Origin: UBA4416 sp943362175
GTDB lineage: Bacteria; Bacteroidota; Bacteroidia; B-17B0; Aurantibacillaceae
Direction of reading: 5' to 3'
Length of the DNA stretch: 64,000 nucleotides
NCBI GenBank assembly: GCA_943362175.1
Contig: CALRIU020000017.1
Coordinates: 1 to 64,000 of the forward strand
The notes beneath the pieces were generated by a model. The model was given only the letters and a program-made list of their open reading frames with translations. It searched no databases and was not told where the DNA came from. The translations under genes and the position numbers were made by a program. The number at the start of each line of letters is the position of its first letter. The first letter of the stretch is position 1. Of this stretch, positions 1 through 9,191 are shown in pieces.

Positions 1-1
1 C

Positions 2-541
2 AACATTCAGCATGTGTCGGTAGAGCTGGATATTACGCTGGCACGCGGACTGAACTATTATACAGGAACTATTTTCGAAGCCAAAGCCAATGCCGGCACT
101 TTTACACCGAGCATCCTAGGTGGCGGGCGCTATGATGACCTCACGGGTATTTTCGGATTGAAGAACATGTCGGGTGTGGGCATTTCCTTTGGCATCGACC
201 GCATTTACGATGTGATGGAAGAACTAAACCTGTTCCCGGAAAGCGTGAATAAAGTATCTACCACGAAAGTACTGTTCACCAATTTCGGTGAGGCGGAACA
301 ACTGCACTGCCTTGGCCTGGCAGCCCAGCTGCGCGCTGCCGGTATTAATACCGAAGTGTATCCGGATACAGGAAAAAAGATTGCCAAGCAGTTTGAATAC
401 GCCGACAAAAAGCAAATCCCCTTTGTAGCGGTCGTTGGTACGAATGAAATGGCGAAGAATACCGTTATGCTGAAAAACATGCAAACAGGAACCCAGACTG
501 AACTTAGCCTGAATGAATTAAAGGCGATGCTGGTCTCTTAA
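2..541 (+). CDS. hisS: Histidyl-tRNA synthetase, C-terminal part (5' truncated by window)
   Basis: The open frame runs in from the left edge, so only about the last 180 residues are present. It charges tRNA-His with histidine in the cytoplasm. Visible signatures are the HisRS-specific stretch LARGLNYYTG and the class II motif 3 region GVGISFGIDRI, where the arginine contacts ATP. The remaining about 95 residues fit the alpha/beta anticodon-binding domain. The GTG at 14 is internal to the gene, not its start. No terminator is visible in the 119 bp that separate it from the next gene. Identification is firm; only the missing N-terminus is unseen. Confidence 0.96.
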   Translation, partial: NIQHVSVELDITLARGLNYYTGTIFEAKANAGTFTPSILGGGRYDDLTGIFGLKNMSGVGISFGIDRIYDVMEELNLFPESVNKVSTTKVLFTNFGEAEQLHCLGLAAQLRAAGINTEVYPDTGKKIAKQFEYADKKQIPFVAVVGTNEMAKNTVMLKNMQTGTQTELSLNELKAMLVS

Positions 542-590
542 CCCTGAAAAACAGCCTTTTACTCTATTTTATGGCGTATGAGTTAGGGAT

Positions 591-660
591 ATAGTACTAT
601 TAATTAGTAAACAATAGTAATCCTAACGACGGACTTTTGTAAGTTTACTACAATAGTAAA
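591..660 (+). promoter_or_regulatory. Clustered TACTA/TAGTA inverted repeats upstream of the adhesin-like gene
   Basis: Three related elements lie in 70 bp: ATAGTACTAT (591-600), TACTA-N5-TAGTA (595-609) and the perfect 7-3-7 palindrome TTTACTACAATAGTAAA (644-660), which abuts the TTG codon at 661. The direct repeat ACAATAGTAA occurs at 611-620 and 650-659. The arrangement looks like an operator with repeated half-sites; the binding protein is unknown. Confidence 0.4.
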
Positions 661-3600
661 TTGAAAAAGGCCATGTCTATTCTAATAAAACGATTTCCGT
701 TTGTTCTCCTGATTTTAATTACCGGTTTGTTAAGGAGCCAGACCTCACAATACGTACCGGGCACTACCTGCATCTCCTGCCCCCAGGTTCCGGCTCCAAA
801 AGGCGGGGCCCCCACACCACAAAACGGGAATGCGACACTTGGCACAAGCTACACCAATACGGCCTGCGGCTTAAATTACACCTCCGGCAGCGTCAAGCTG
901 GGAAGAAGGGGTACCATTGGCGGAGTGATACAACCGGCAGCTATCAACATCGCGGGGATCCCGAATTGCGCCACAATCTTAAAAGCATTTTTATATGCGG
1001 ACGCTTCCGGTAATGGCATTGCCATTAACGCGACGGTGCTAAACCCTGCCTCTGCGTCAACGTCCTTCCCTATGACGATGATCGGCCAGGATATTGATAA
1101 ATGCTGGTCTTCGGCAGGCTATCTCCGGACACACAGCTACAGGGCGGATATTACCAGCTGTATTACCGGGAATGGCATTTACAGGGTTTCGGGGCTTCCT
1201 GTGGCGCCTACGGCCGGCAATGATGTGGACGGGGCCAGCATCGTTATTATTTATTCGGATCCTACACAAAACTATACGGGCAGCATTGTGATTGCTGACG
1301 GCGCCCTGGTCTCAGTATCTACCGCTCTTACCAGAACTGTTACCGGCTTTAGCGCCTGCGGGGCTTCCACATTTGCCAATGGCTTTATGATCATCGCCGA
1401 TTTGCAGGGTGTAGGCAATACCAATCTTAAAATTAACAGCACCACCAATAATGTGGTTCAGAATTCGGCCAACGACACTTATTGGAATTTTATTACGGGG
1501 GCTTCTCCGGCAGTCACGAACGGGCAAAGCTCGGCCATTTTCGGAGCCGCCAACGCCGGCGGCGATTGCTTTAATGTTGTGGCGGCAGGCTTATACTTCC
1601 GTACAAGTTGCTTGACCTGTACCTCCACGAATAACTTCTCGGTGAGCACAACGGCATCGGGCTGCGCCGCCAACTCGGTAACGGCTACCGTAACCGGTGG
1701 CTCCATGCCTTATACCTATACCTGGACAGGCTCGGCACAAACCAGCTCTGTGGCTACGGGGCTCGCTCCCGGCCCTCATACGGTTACTGTTGCCGATGCT
1801 ACGGGCTGTAGTACGGCAACCGCTGTGTTTACAGTATCCGCAACGGCAAGTACAGTAACGGTAAACGGAAATTTAGCTATTTGCAGCGGCACCACCACCA
1901 CCTTAACTGCCGGTACCGGCTTTTCATCATACGCCTGGAGCCCTGCCACAGGCCTGAGCACAACTACAGGAAGCGTTGTGATTGCAGGCCCACCTTCTAC
2001 CACTACGTATGTCATCACGGGCACTTCGGGTGCCTGCACAAGTTCAACCACCGTTGTTGTAAACGTGACTCCCAGTCCCACACTGACCCTGTCCTCCAAC
2101 ACCGTTATTTGTTCAGGCACAACCGTTACGTTAACAGCAAACGGGGCCTCGACGTATACCTGGAGCCCGGCCACGGCCCTTAACACAACATCCGGAAGCC
2201 AGGTGGCGGCATCGCCCACTGTCACAACAACCTATACAGTAAGAGGCAGCACCGGAGCCTGCACGGATGATGAGGTTGTGACCGTCAGCGTTGCGTCTTC
2301 CACCGTCAGCGTCTCCGCCAATACGATTATCTGTGCCGGTAGCTCAACAACATTAACGGCAAGCGGCTCTCCTTCCTATACCTGGAGCCCGGCTACGGGC
2401 CTTAATACGACTTCGGGGAACCAGGTAGTTGCATCACCGGCCATAACTACAAGCTATACTGTTACCGGCGGCGTAGGAACCTGTACCAGCTCTGCTGCCG
2501 TTACGGTAAGTGTTGCCCTGAATCCTACGGTAAGTGTTCTATCCAATACAACCATGTGTGGAGGAAGCACCACTACTTTAACCGCCTCAGGTGCTACCTC
2601 TTACTCATGGAGCCCTGCTACCGGCCTCAGCGCCACAACAGGCAGCGCCGTAGCCTCATCGCCGCTTAATACAACCACCTATACCGTCACAGGCACGACA
2701 GGGACATGCTCCGGTTCCACAGTTGTAACCGTCAGCATTGTTACGTCACCTACGATCACTGTATCGTCAAACACATTCATCTGCAGCGGCAATTCCACGC
2801 CTCTGGTTGCCGGTGGTGCTTCCACATTTACCTGGAGCCCGGCTACAGGCCTGAGCAGCACTAACGGAAGCTCTGTTACGGCTTCACCGCCGGCAACAAC
2901 TGTCTACACCGTGACAGGAGGCGCCGGAACCTGCACAAATTCGGCGGTTGTGACCATAACGGTTATTACCACTCCTACGCTTTCAGTGTCCTCGAATACC
3001 ATTATCTGTAGTGGCACTTCCGCTCCATTAAGCGTGTCGGGCGCTACCGCCTATGCCTGGAGCCCGGCCGCAGGCCTTAACTCAACCACTGCTGCCTCGG
3101 TGATCGCATCACCAGCCTCCACCAGCACCTATAGTGTTACCGGAAGCATTTCAACCTGCACAGCTTCTGCTGCGGTTACCGTTACCGTTGTTCCAAATCC
3201 TGTGCTCTCTGTTTCCTCCAATACGTCTATGTGCGCCGGAAACAGCGTGCCGTTGAGCATCTCCGGAGCAAGCTCCTATACCTGGAGCCCGGGTACAGGC
3301 TTAACCACCACCACAGGTGCGCAAACAACTGCTTCTCCTGCTGCAACAACCGTCTATACCATTACCGGCAGTAATACGGCAGGGCCTCTCAGCTGTAGCT
3401 CGTCGACTACGGTAGAGGTTTCCATCATTCCTGTGGCCAATCCTGTCATTGACCCGGTATCAGCAATTTGTGCCGGCGATGGCCTGACGTTAAATGCAAC
3501 GGGTGGAGATACGTATAAATGGACGCCTGCTACCGGATTAGCTAATCCAACGGCGGCAACTACTGCTGCGCATCCTACATCAACCACTGTATATACGCTT

Positions 3601-4176
3601 ACCGTTACAAAAAGCGGCTTCTGTACCAATACAGCGGTTGTAGAAGTTGTGGTGAACCCATTACCTGTTATTGATGCAGGAAGAGACACCACCGTCAACA
3701 GCGACGAGTTTATCACCTTAAACGGTACGGGAAATACGAGCGTAGGATTTTTAGCACCAACAGGAAGCAGCCTTTCCTGCAATTTCTGTCCTTCGGTTTC
3801 TGTTAATCCACAGGAAAACACCTGCTATACCTTAAAAGGCATCTCGCTATTCGGCTGTGTCAGCTATGATGAGGTATGCGTTGTGGTAACGAAGAACTGG
3901 GATGTGTATATCCCGAATTCGTTTACGCCAAATAACGATGAGCTCAACGATATCTTTGTTCCATCAGGCTATGGGCTTACCGAAATTACCCTGACTATTT
4001 TTGACCGTTGGGGTCACCAGATCTTTAAAAGCAATGACACGGTAAGGGGCTGGGACGGCAAGCTTAAGGGCAAGCTTTGCGAACAGGGCGTATACGTTTA
4101 TAAAGCTGAAATCAAGACCATATCCGGCAATACCGTTGAGAAAGTCGGGCATGTGACCTTACTCGGCAAAGATTAA
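661..4176 (+). CDS. Large secreted adhesin-like protein with SprB-type and eight Ig-like repeats and a type B T9SS (CHU_C) sorting domain
   Basis: This 1171-residue protein is probably exported by Sec and then by the type IX system to the cell surface. Residues 1-27 form a signal peptide (FVLLILITGLL core). An N-terminal globular region reaches about residue 318, followed by one SprB-like repeat (about 327-395, with the sequence TGGSMPYTYTWTG). Then come eight modules of about 75 residues (about 397-1010), each with an ICSG or MCxG stretch followed by YTWSPATGL. The last about 90 residues, from IPNSFTPNNDELND to the end, are a gliding-motility-type C-terminal domain (TIGR04131-like), the T9SS type B signal. 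The family typically includes adhesins and gliding-associated surface proteins; the ligand is unknown. TTG at 661 is used here; ATG at 673 is an equally plausible start that also keeps the signal peptide. Confidence 0.88.
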   Translation: MKKAMSILIKRFPFVLLILITGLLRSQTSQYVPGTTCISCPQVPAPKGGAPTPQNGNATLGTSYTNTACGLNYTSGSVKLGRRGTIGGVIQPAAINIAGIPNCATILKAFLYADASGNGIAINATVLNPASASTSFPMTMIGQDIDKCWSSAGYLRTHSYRADITSCITGNGIYRVSGLPVAPTAGNDVDGASIVIIYSDPTQNYTGSIVIADGALVSVSTALTRTVTGFSACGASTFANGFMIIADLQGVGNTNLKINSTTNNVVQNSANDTYWNFITGASPAVTNGQSSAIFGAANAGGDCFNVVAAGLYFRTSCLTCTSTNNFSVSTTASGCAANSVTATVTGGSMPYTYTWTGSAQTSSVATGLAPGPHTVTVADATGCSTATAVFTVSATASTVTVNGNLAICSGTTTTLTAGTGFSSYAWSPATGLSTTTGSVVIAGPPSTTTYVITGTSGACTSSTTVVVNVTPSPTLTLSSNTVICSGTTVTLTANGASTYTWSPATALNTTSGSQVAASPTVTTTYTVRGSTGACTDDEVVTVSVASSTVSVSANTIICAGSSTTLTASGSPSYTWSPATGLNTTSGNQVVASPAITTSYTVTGGVGTCTSSAAVTVSVALNPTVSVLSNTTMCGGSTTTLTASGATSYSWSPATGLSATTGSAVASSPLNTTTYTVTGTTGTCSGSTVVTVSIVTSPTITVSSNTFICSGNSTPLVAGGASTFTWSPATGLSSTNGSSVTASPPATTVYTVTGGAGTCTNSAVVTITVITTPTLSVSSNTIICSGTSAPLSVSGATAYAWSPAAGLNSTTAASVIASPASTSTYSVTGSISTCTASAAVTVTVVPNPVLSVSSNTSMCAGNSVPLSISGASSYTWSPGTGLTTTTGAQTTASPAATTVYTITGSNTAGPLSCSSSTTVEVSIIPVANPVIDPVSAICAGDGLTLNATGGDTYKWTPATGLANPTAATTAAHPTSTTVYTLTVTKSGFCTNTAVVEVVVNPLPVIDAGRDTTVNSDEFITLNGTGNTSVGFLAPTGSSLSCNFCPSVSVNPQENTCYTLKGISLFGCVSYDEVCVVVTKNWDVYIPNSFTPNNDELNDIFVPSGYGLTEITLTIFDRWGHQIFKSNDTVRGWDGKLKGKLCEQGVYVYKAEIKTISGNTVEKVGHVTLLGKD

Positions 4177-4234
4177 AGATGGCACGCTCATCCGGATTCA
4201 TTCTCTGAGCAACGTTATTCCGTTACCAAATTCA

Positions 4235-4268
4235 AAAGCGCCTTTAAGAAATTTCTTAAAGGCGCTTT
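4235..4268. terminator. Bidirectional intrinsic terminator
   Basis: A near-perfect hairpin pairs AAAGCGCC (4235-4242) with GGCGCTTT (4261-4268), with the A/T-rich arms also pairing, and a T-rich tail GTTTTC on the plus strand. It sits between convergent genes ending at 4176 (plus) and 4300 (minus), so it may serve both. Confidence 0.85.
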
Positions 4269-4299
4269 GTTTTCCCGGAGACATTGAAGCAAGGAAAGC

Positions 4300-4599
4300 C
4301 TAATCGGCAGAGGCCGCTAAGCCACTGCCATTCTGATCAGCAAGGTTCAGCACGTCCAGAAGTTTTTGCACATCGGTAGATGATCCTATCTGACGCGCGG
4401 TGATCGTTGAACGCATTTCCGCGATCACTGCCCTGCTCCACCTGAAATCGCTATCATACGCAAAGCGCCCGTCAATGACCCGGATTCTTTTTAGCCTGTC
4501 GAAGGTATCACGCTCTATATGACCTGCCAACACGAGCCCTGCTCTTTCCGGGTCGTTGAAATGAGCCTGATGATCGTCAATGAGGTAAAAATCCAGCAT
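4300..4599 (-). CDS. Small uncharacterised cytoplasmic protein
   Basis: A 99-residue acidic protein that begins MLDFYLIDDHQ and has neither signal peptide nor membrane segment. It contains aromatic/charged stretches such as DSDFRWSRAVIAEM and a C-terminal part rich in DVQKLLDVLNLA. The composition and the 19-bp spacing behind the T9SS gene ending at 4619 support a real, co-transcribed gene that ends just before the terminator at 4235-4268. I have a vague impression of a conserved family of small proteins beginning this way in Bacteroidota, but I cannot assign a function. An immunity-type protein is one possibility and nothing more. Confidence 0.65.
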   Translation of the reverse strand: MLDFYLIDDHQAHFNDPERAGLVLAGHIERDTFDRLKRIRVIDGRFAYDSDFRWSRAVIAEMRSTITARQIGSSTDVQKLLDVLNLADQNGSGLAASAD

Positions 4600-4618
4600 G
4601 GTTCTTAATGGATGAGCG

Positions 4619-7117
4619 TTAGTTAGTCCTCACCGTGATTTTTCTCTCTGCAAGCTTTCCGGCAGGTGCATACACCGACACTGCATAAAGTCCTTTCAAT
4701 TCTTCTTTTAAAGATATGCTGTAGGTGTAATCTCCCGGATGTACATGAACCGTTTCTGCCTGCACCAGGTTTCCGAGCACATCATGCACATACAATTGCA
4801 GTTCGCCGGCAGCAGGGGAATTCAACAAGATCCTGATGGTCCCTGTTCCGTCGTTGGTGAGTGCAATGCGACGATTGGTATGGCATGAGGGAACAGAAAT
4901 AATTTCAGACCGCCCCGAACGCTTATCCTGATCCGTTTGCTGCAGGCGGAAATAATTAATCTCCCCAAGTGATTCTGCTTTAAACCGGTAACATTGTGTT
5001 TGTCCGGCATTGCCCTGTCCTTTTTGCTGGCTGATGGTTTTAAATGCGACCCCATCCACCGATTGCTCAAGCATAAAATAATCGTTGTCCTTTTCCGATG
5101 CGGTACACCATTCCACCTCAATATCATCCTGCCCGCAAGCTGCTTTGAAGCTGGCAAGCTCTACCGGTAATAAGGAAGAACAGGGATCGAGGTCGGCACT
5201 GGTAACGGTAATACATACCGAGCGACCGCAGCTGATACATTGTGCAGGATCTGAAGGCGGCATAGCACTGATTACGTATGGTCCGGGATCGACAACCTGC
5301 ACTGTTCCCGTGGCGCCACTGGCAATGGTTTCCGAAAAGCCATTCGGGCCCGTGATCACTAGCTTTGCATCGCTGCTAAAGCCAACCGGGCCCGAACAAT
5401 AATCGACGAGTCCTGTGAATACCGGCACACCGCTGCTACAGGTCATGTAATTACCCGCACCGGAGCTTAGCGTATCAGGCACGGCAATGGGCGCAAAGAA
5501 GGGTCCATTGAAATAATGGCTGCAGCTGGTAGCGCCGTAATAGGTCCATGATTCACCGAGCACATTGGTGGCTAATCCGTAGAAACCTCTTCCAAACTGC
5601 GTTGGCAAACTACCCGTTAGAAAGCTATAGCCGTTGCACCCGGCATTAAGCTCGGAAGAAGCACCACAGCTCACGATTCTGCTTGCAGAGTAACGCCAGC
5701 CGATGGTTGCCGTTTTTCCGGCGGTTGTTACTTTCGTCATACCTACAGATTGCGGTGTCGTTCCTTTAAAGTATTGCAGGTTGATTCCTGTTGAGGACGG
5801 GGCTTCCCAATCGGCGATACATTCATAAACTGCCGTGTAAAAGTTTGTATTCGCTCTCCAATCGAGGCATTGCCTGTCGCCACCTTCGGCATTGCATAAA
5901 TCGTAATTGGTAGCGAATGCAGAGCCCGAAAGATTTTGCGCGGCAAAGGCCGCCGTTTGGGAGCTGAGGATCTCGACTCCGCGTTCGGCCTGGTTGACAC
6001 TTCTTCTCACGGTTGAGAAAGCAACCGAGGTACTCGTCGATGAGCTGCTCCCGACTCCATCATCGTTGGTATCGGCGCCATAGCCGCATAGGTTGCTAAA
6101 AGAAATGCCGCAGGGAATGAGCTGATTGCCGGAAGTAAGCACCGGGTAATCGATGGCCAGGTATCTGCCGGGATTTGTTGTGGTGACGCCGGAGGTGCAG
6201 GAAGCGCTTTGTGAGTAGCGGATGCGGTAGCGAAAGGCCGAAGTGAAGTACATGCCGTTTACCATAATGCCGGAAGCCGCGCTGGAAGCCGTTGCTGCCG
6301 TATAAAAATTGCCGGGTGATGAAGACGATCTGAATACCGTGAGGCATACCCTCGACCATCGGCCATCGCTTAGCCACAAGGTATTGGTGTTGTTATTGGT
6401 ACACATATCGCTGTTGGTGCTGCTGAGGTTTATGGTCAGGATCTGTGTCCAGCTGGTTCCATTTGTTGAAAAATCGAGGTAAGCGGTATTGCCTGTGCAG
6501 GAGGTCCAGGAATTACTTTGCCCGCAGCCCGTTTCGGACGGATTGAGCCAGACCTGGATTTTGAAGCCGTCTACGGCAGAGAGGTTATAGCTTGGAGAAA
6601 CGAGCGTGGGATTATTTTGCCCGCGCAGAACAGCATAGCTTAAATTCTGGCTGACATTGGGCCGGCCATCGAAGTTGGCGCCCAGCTTGCCATTGGTGCC
6701 ACCGGATCCAACAGCTACGTTGTTCCCCAGGTTCCCGATGCAAAATCCATTGGTTCCCGTGCAGCTTCCTGAACAATTGGGTTGGATCAACCCGGCTTTG
6801 GTGCCATAGGCATCGGCTGCCGGAAGAGCACCCGCCGTAGATGCTGTAGGCGCACCGGCAAAAGACCAGCCGGTGGGAAGGCCTGTTGTTGCAAACGTGG
6901 TTGTGCCTGTAAAATCATAAGCATCCCTTACTCCGGTTGTTGTTTCAAAGGCGCCTGGCTGCGTACAGGGGCTTGCACAGCTTGCATCATGAGAAATATC
7001 CTGCGGACAGTTTAAATTGGTTTCTCCGGCATCGGCTGTTCCATTACCACAATCAGGGCACTGGGAAAAACAGGTTATCGTGAGGGCAACAAAAAACAGG
7101 GTGTAGAGCGTTCTCAT
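4619..7117 (-). CDS. Secreted protein with type A T9SS sorting domain
   Basis: This is an 832-residue exported protein. The signal peptide MRTLYTLFFVALTITCFSQ is followed at once by a cysteine-rich segment (CPDCGNG, then paired cysteines). The middle part is rich in Gly, Ser, Asn and Cys and contains repeated short motifs typical of large extracellular Bacteroidota proteins; I recognise no catalytic motif. The final about 80 residues (VLGNLVQAETVHVHPGDYTY followed by a GLYAVSVYAPAG-type strand and KITVRTN) match the type A sorting domain that is removed or processed on export. A domain of about 75 residues before it (VELASFKAACGQDDIEVEWCT) resembles the conserved module that often precedes such sorting signals. 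The gene shares a likely transcript with the small gene at 4300. Confidence 0.85.
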   Translation of the reverse strand: MRTLYTLFFVALTITCFSQCPDCGNGTADAGETNLNCPQDISHDASCASPCTQPGAFETTTGVRDAYDFTGTTTFATTGLPTGWSFAGAPTASTAGALPAADAYGTKAGLIQPNCSGSCTGTNGFCIGNLGNNVAVGSGGTNGKLGANFDGRPNVSQNLSYAVLRGQNNPTLVSPSYNLSAVDGFKIQVWLNPSETGCGQSNSWTSCTGNTAYLDFSTNGTSWTQILTINLSSTNSDMCTNNNTNTLWLSDGRWSRVCLTVFRSSSSPGNFYTAATASSAASGIMVNGMYFTSAFRYRIRYSQSASCTSGVTTTNPGRYLAIDYPVLTSGNQLIPCGISFSNLCGYGADTNDDGVGSSSSTSTSVAFSTVRRSVNQAERGVEILSSQTAAFAAQNLSGSAFATNYDLCNAEGGDRQCLDWRANTNFYTAVYECIADWEAPSSTGINLQYFKGTTPQSVGMTKVTTAGKTATIGWRYSASRIVSCGASSELNAGCNGYSFLTGSLPTQFGRGFYGLATNVLGESWTYYGATSCSHYFNGPFFAPIAVPDTLSSGAGNYMTCSSGVPVFTGLVDYCSGPVGFSSDAKLVITGPNGFSETIASGATGTVQVVDPGPYVISAMPPSDPAQCISCGRSVCITVTSADLDPCSSLLPVELASFKAACGQDDIEVEWCTASEKDNDYFMLEQSVDGVAFKTISQQKGQGNAGQTQCYRFKAESLGEINYFRLQQTDQDKRSGRSEIISVPSCHTNRRIALTNDGTGTIRILLNSPAAGELQLYVHDVLGNLVQAETVHVHPGDYTYSISLKEELKGLYAVSVYAPAGKLAERKITVRTN

Positions 7118-7196
7118 AAAGGTTCCATTCTCAGCTAAATATGGAAAGAAAGAACCGAATAAAAAAATCCCGCATCCTGTTTGTTATCAGCAGGGC

Positions 7197-7934
7197 CTAA
7201 TCCTTATACCATCTGGCAATATCGATCACCAGGCCAAGGGAAGCAAAATCGGGTGTGCGGCGAATGCTTTGCCCGCCGAGGTTGAGTGTAACACCGTATT
7301 GTGCCTGCAACTTAATGAACTTGTAGCCGCCACGCACGGTGATTGCCGGCTCTGCAAATATGAAAAGCGGATCTGTGAGGCGGTTGTTGTTGAGGTAATC
7401 GTCTTTCAACTGATCGTTGCTATAATTGCTCTGGCTGAAATTGCTGTATTTCACGAAAGAGAATTTAGGCGTGAGCGCCACATCAAAGTATTTAGAGCGG
7501 TAGCCAAGGTTCGATTGAACAAAGCCTTTGGCGGCATTGGCATCGAAGCTGGCCATATAAGGAGCCGGAGAGTTGCTGTTAAACTGTTCCTGCTTGTGTA
7601 CCTTGCCCAGACCACCGCCGACGTATGTTTCCATCACCAGGTTGTTATTCTCCGAATTGATCAGATAGCCGATACCGACCTCCCCCATACCGCCGTTGTG
7701 CCTGTAGTTATTATCGCCTTCATAGTTTTTATAATAACCATTGGCCATGATCCCGATATGATCGGTGACTGCCACAGCAGCCTGTAAATCGTTTGGTGTA
7801 ACGTTGATCTTGATCTCACCGCGCTCTTTCAATAAAGGCGCGTTGACAGCATTGGTTGTATACATCGTGGTTGTACATGAACTCAGAGCTGCAATCCCAA
7901 CAGCAACTGCACAAAGGCTAACAATGGCTTTCAT
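7197..7934 (-). CDS. Predicted outer-membrane lipoprotein, beta-rich
   Basis: This 245-residue protein has a lipoprotein signal peptide ending in LSSC (lipobox, Cys at about residue 20), so it should be lipid-anchored. The mature part alternates hydrophobic and polar residues with many glycines and aromatics (GEVGIGYLIN, YVGGGLGKV, AQYGVTLNLGG) and ends in a strand-like IDIARWYKD, features of small beta-barrel or beta-sandwich envelope proteins. I do not recognise the family. It lies 79 bp upstream of the T9SS gene starting at 7117 and is on the same strand; no clear terminator separates them. Confidence 0.75.
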   Translation of the reverse strand: MKAIVSLCAVAVGIAALSSCTTTMYTTNAVNAPLLKERGEIKINVTPNDLQAAVAVTDHIGIMANGYYKNYEGDNNYRHNGGMGEVGIGYLINSENNNLVMETYVGGGLGKVHKQEQFNSNSPAPYMASFDANAAKGFVQSNLGYRSKYFDVALTPKFSFVKYSNFSQSNYSNDQLKDDYLNNNRLTDPLFIFAEPAITVRGGYKFIKLQAQYGVTLNLGGQSIRRTPDFASLGLVIDIARWYKD

Positions 7935-8064
7935 AAGAATGGTTTTAGCTCTGTGGGAGCGAAGCCTATGCCACCGGGTATTTAACAGAATAAGTCTTTA
8001 TTTCTGTTAAATCTGTTAAGCCAGTATACAGGATGTAGACTATTTTCCACTGTTCCCAAAACGC

Positions 8065-9024
8065 TTACATAATGACGTACTCCACAGATTCCCTGATGAA
8101 GTCATTCGTCACTTCCTCATCATTCGGGAACGTCAGAATCATATAGACAGTGCGGTCCTTTGGATTGGATACAGGAAGGTAAGTATTCGGCGAACTCACG
8201 TATACCGAGCCTTCCGGCGAAGATGGAGCAATGCTGAGCTCGATCAGTTCGGAGCCGGCATGGCGGCTCCTGATTTTTTTCATCCAGTCGATCGTTGCGA
8301 TCTTTTCTTTTTTGATCGTTCCGCTGTAAATCTCTGTGATATCGACGAGGATCATATCATAATCGCCATTCAGCAGCATCCAGTTGTCTTCATAATCATT
8401 TGTTTGCTTTGACAGCGGACGGATCAGGCGTTGTTCGACAGTACGGCCATCTTCTTTGACATGCTCGTACAGTGTGGCATCATATTTTTCATAGTAGGGC
8501 AGCGTCATAGTCGCTTCACCTTTTGTATCAAGGGCTCCCAGCACATAACTCTTTCCGGGGATCCGGATTGCCTCTGAAGTTGTAAAAGGCATTAAGGTTT
8601 CCTGATCCGACAAGCCGCCTTTGGTATAGATGAGGTAATCGAGCGTATCGGCTGTAGGATTATAGAAATGGATTTTGGGAACGGTATCGGCAACAGCCAG
8701 CTCTTCTTTTGAAGACCCGCCGGAAGTTTTGCCTGCGGCCAGCAGCAAATACGCGCTCACGCCACCGAAGATCAGCGCCCAGAAAACAATCGGGATATAA
8801 AAAAAATGATGTCTGTTTTTGGGAATGGGATTTCCGTTCTTATCTTTTCCGCCAAAGGTGGCAAGCCCCAGTACCAGGCATACAATAGCTGTGTAAAACA
8901 ATGTCCATCCCATGAAGGGAGGGTTTCCGATACGGGTATCCTTGAACCAGAACGATACAATCCATCCCGTAATAACTAATACAATAGGAACCACTATTCC
9001 CAATCCCCTGAAGATAATAACCAT
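8065..9024 (-). CDS. Uncharacterised integral membrane protein
   Basis: A 319-residue protein. Three hydrophobic helices lie in the first about 120 residues (about 5-25, 38-60 and 75-98), with a short Lys/Asn-rich loop KDKNGNPIPKNRHH between the second and third. They are followed by a soluble domain of about 200 residues (KIHFYNPTADTLDYLIYTKG onwards) that is probably periplasmic or cytoplasmic and beta-rich. The ATG at 9024 gives a helix beginning directly. No enzyme motif was found. It stands alone on the minus strand, 130 bp from the lipoprotein gene downstream, with no recognised partner. Confidence 0.7.
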   Translation of the reverse strand: MVIIFRGLGIVVPIVLVITGWIVSFWFKDTRIGNPPFMGWTLFYTAIVCLVLGLATFGGKDKNGNPIPKNRHHFFYIPIVFWALIFGGVSAYLLLAAGKTSGGSSKEELAVADTVPKIHFYNPTADTLDYLIYTKGGLSDQETLMPFTTSEAIRIPGKSYVLGALDTKGEATMTLPYYEKYDATLYEHVKEDGRTVEQRLIRPLSKQTNDYEDNWMLLNGDYDMILVDITEIYSGTIKKEKIATIDWMKKIRSRHAGSELIELSIAPSSPEGSVYVSSPNTYLPVSNPKDRTVYMILTFPNDEEVTNDFIRESVEYVIM

Positions 9025-9191
9025 CGTTTTTTGCGTTTTATAAAATAAAAAATAATACGTCTTTAATCCCGGACGCCTATGAGCTTCCCGGCATAAACCT
9101 ACATCATTTGCTTTTCTGTTTTTGGAGAAATAGACATGCGTCGGGCTCTATTGAATATTTGACCCGGCCCGGCGAAAATTCGTCAACCAGG

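Noticed and set aside
1850..3660. Periodic DNA repeat of about 225 bp resembling a satellite
   Set aside because: The period reflects eight Ig-like protein modules. The nucleotide sequence has diverged, with third-codon-position differences, so it is coding repetition and not a satellite or CRISPR.
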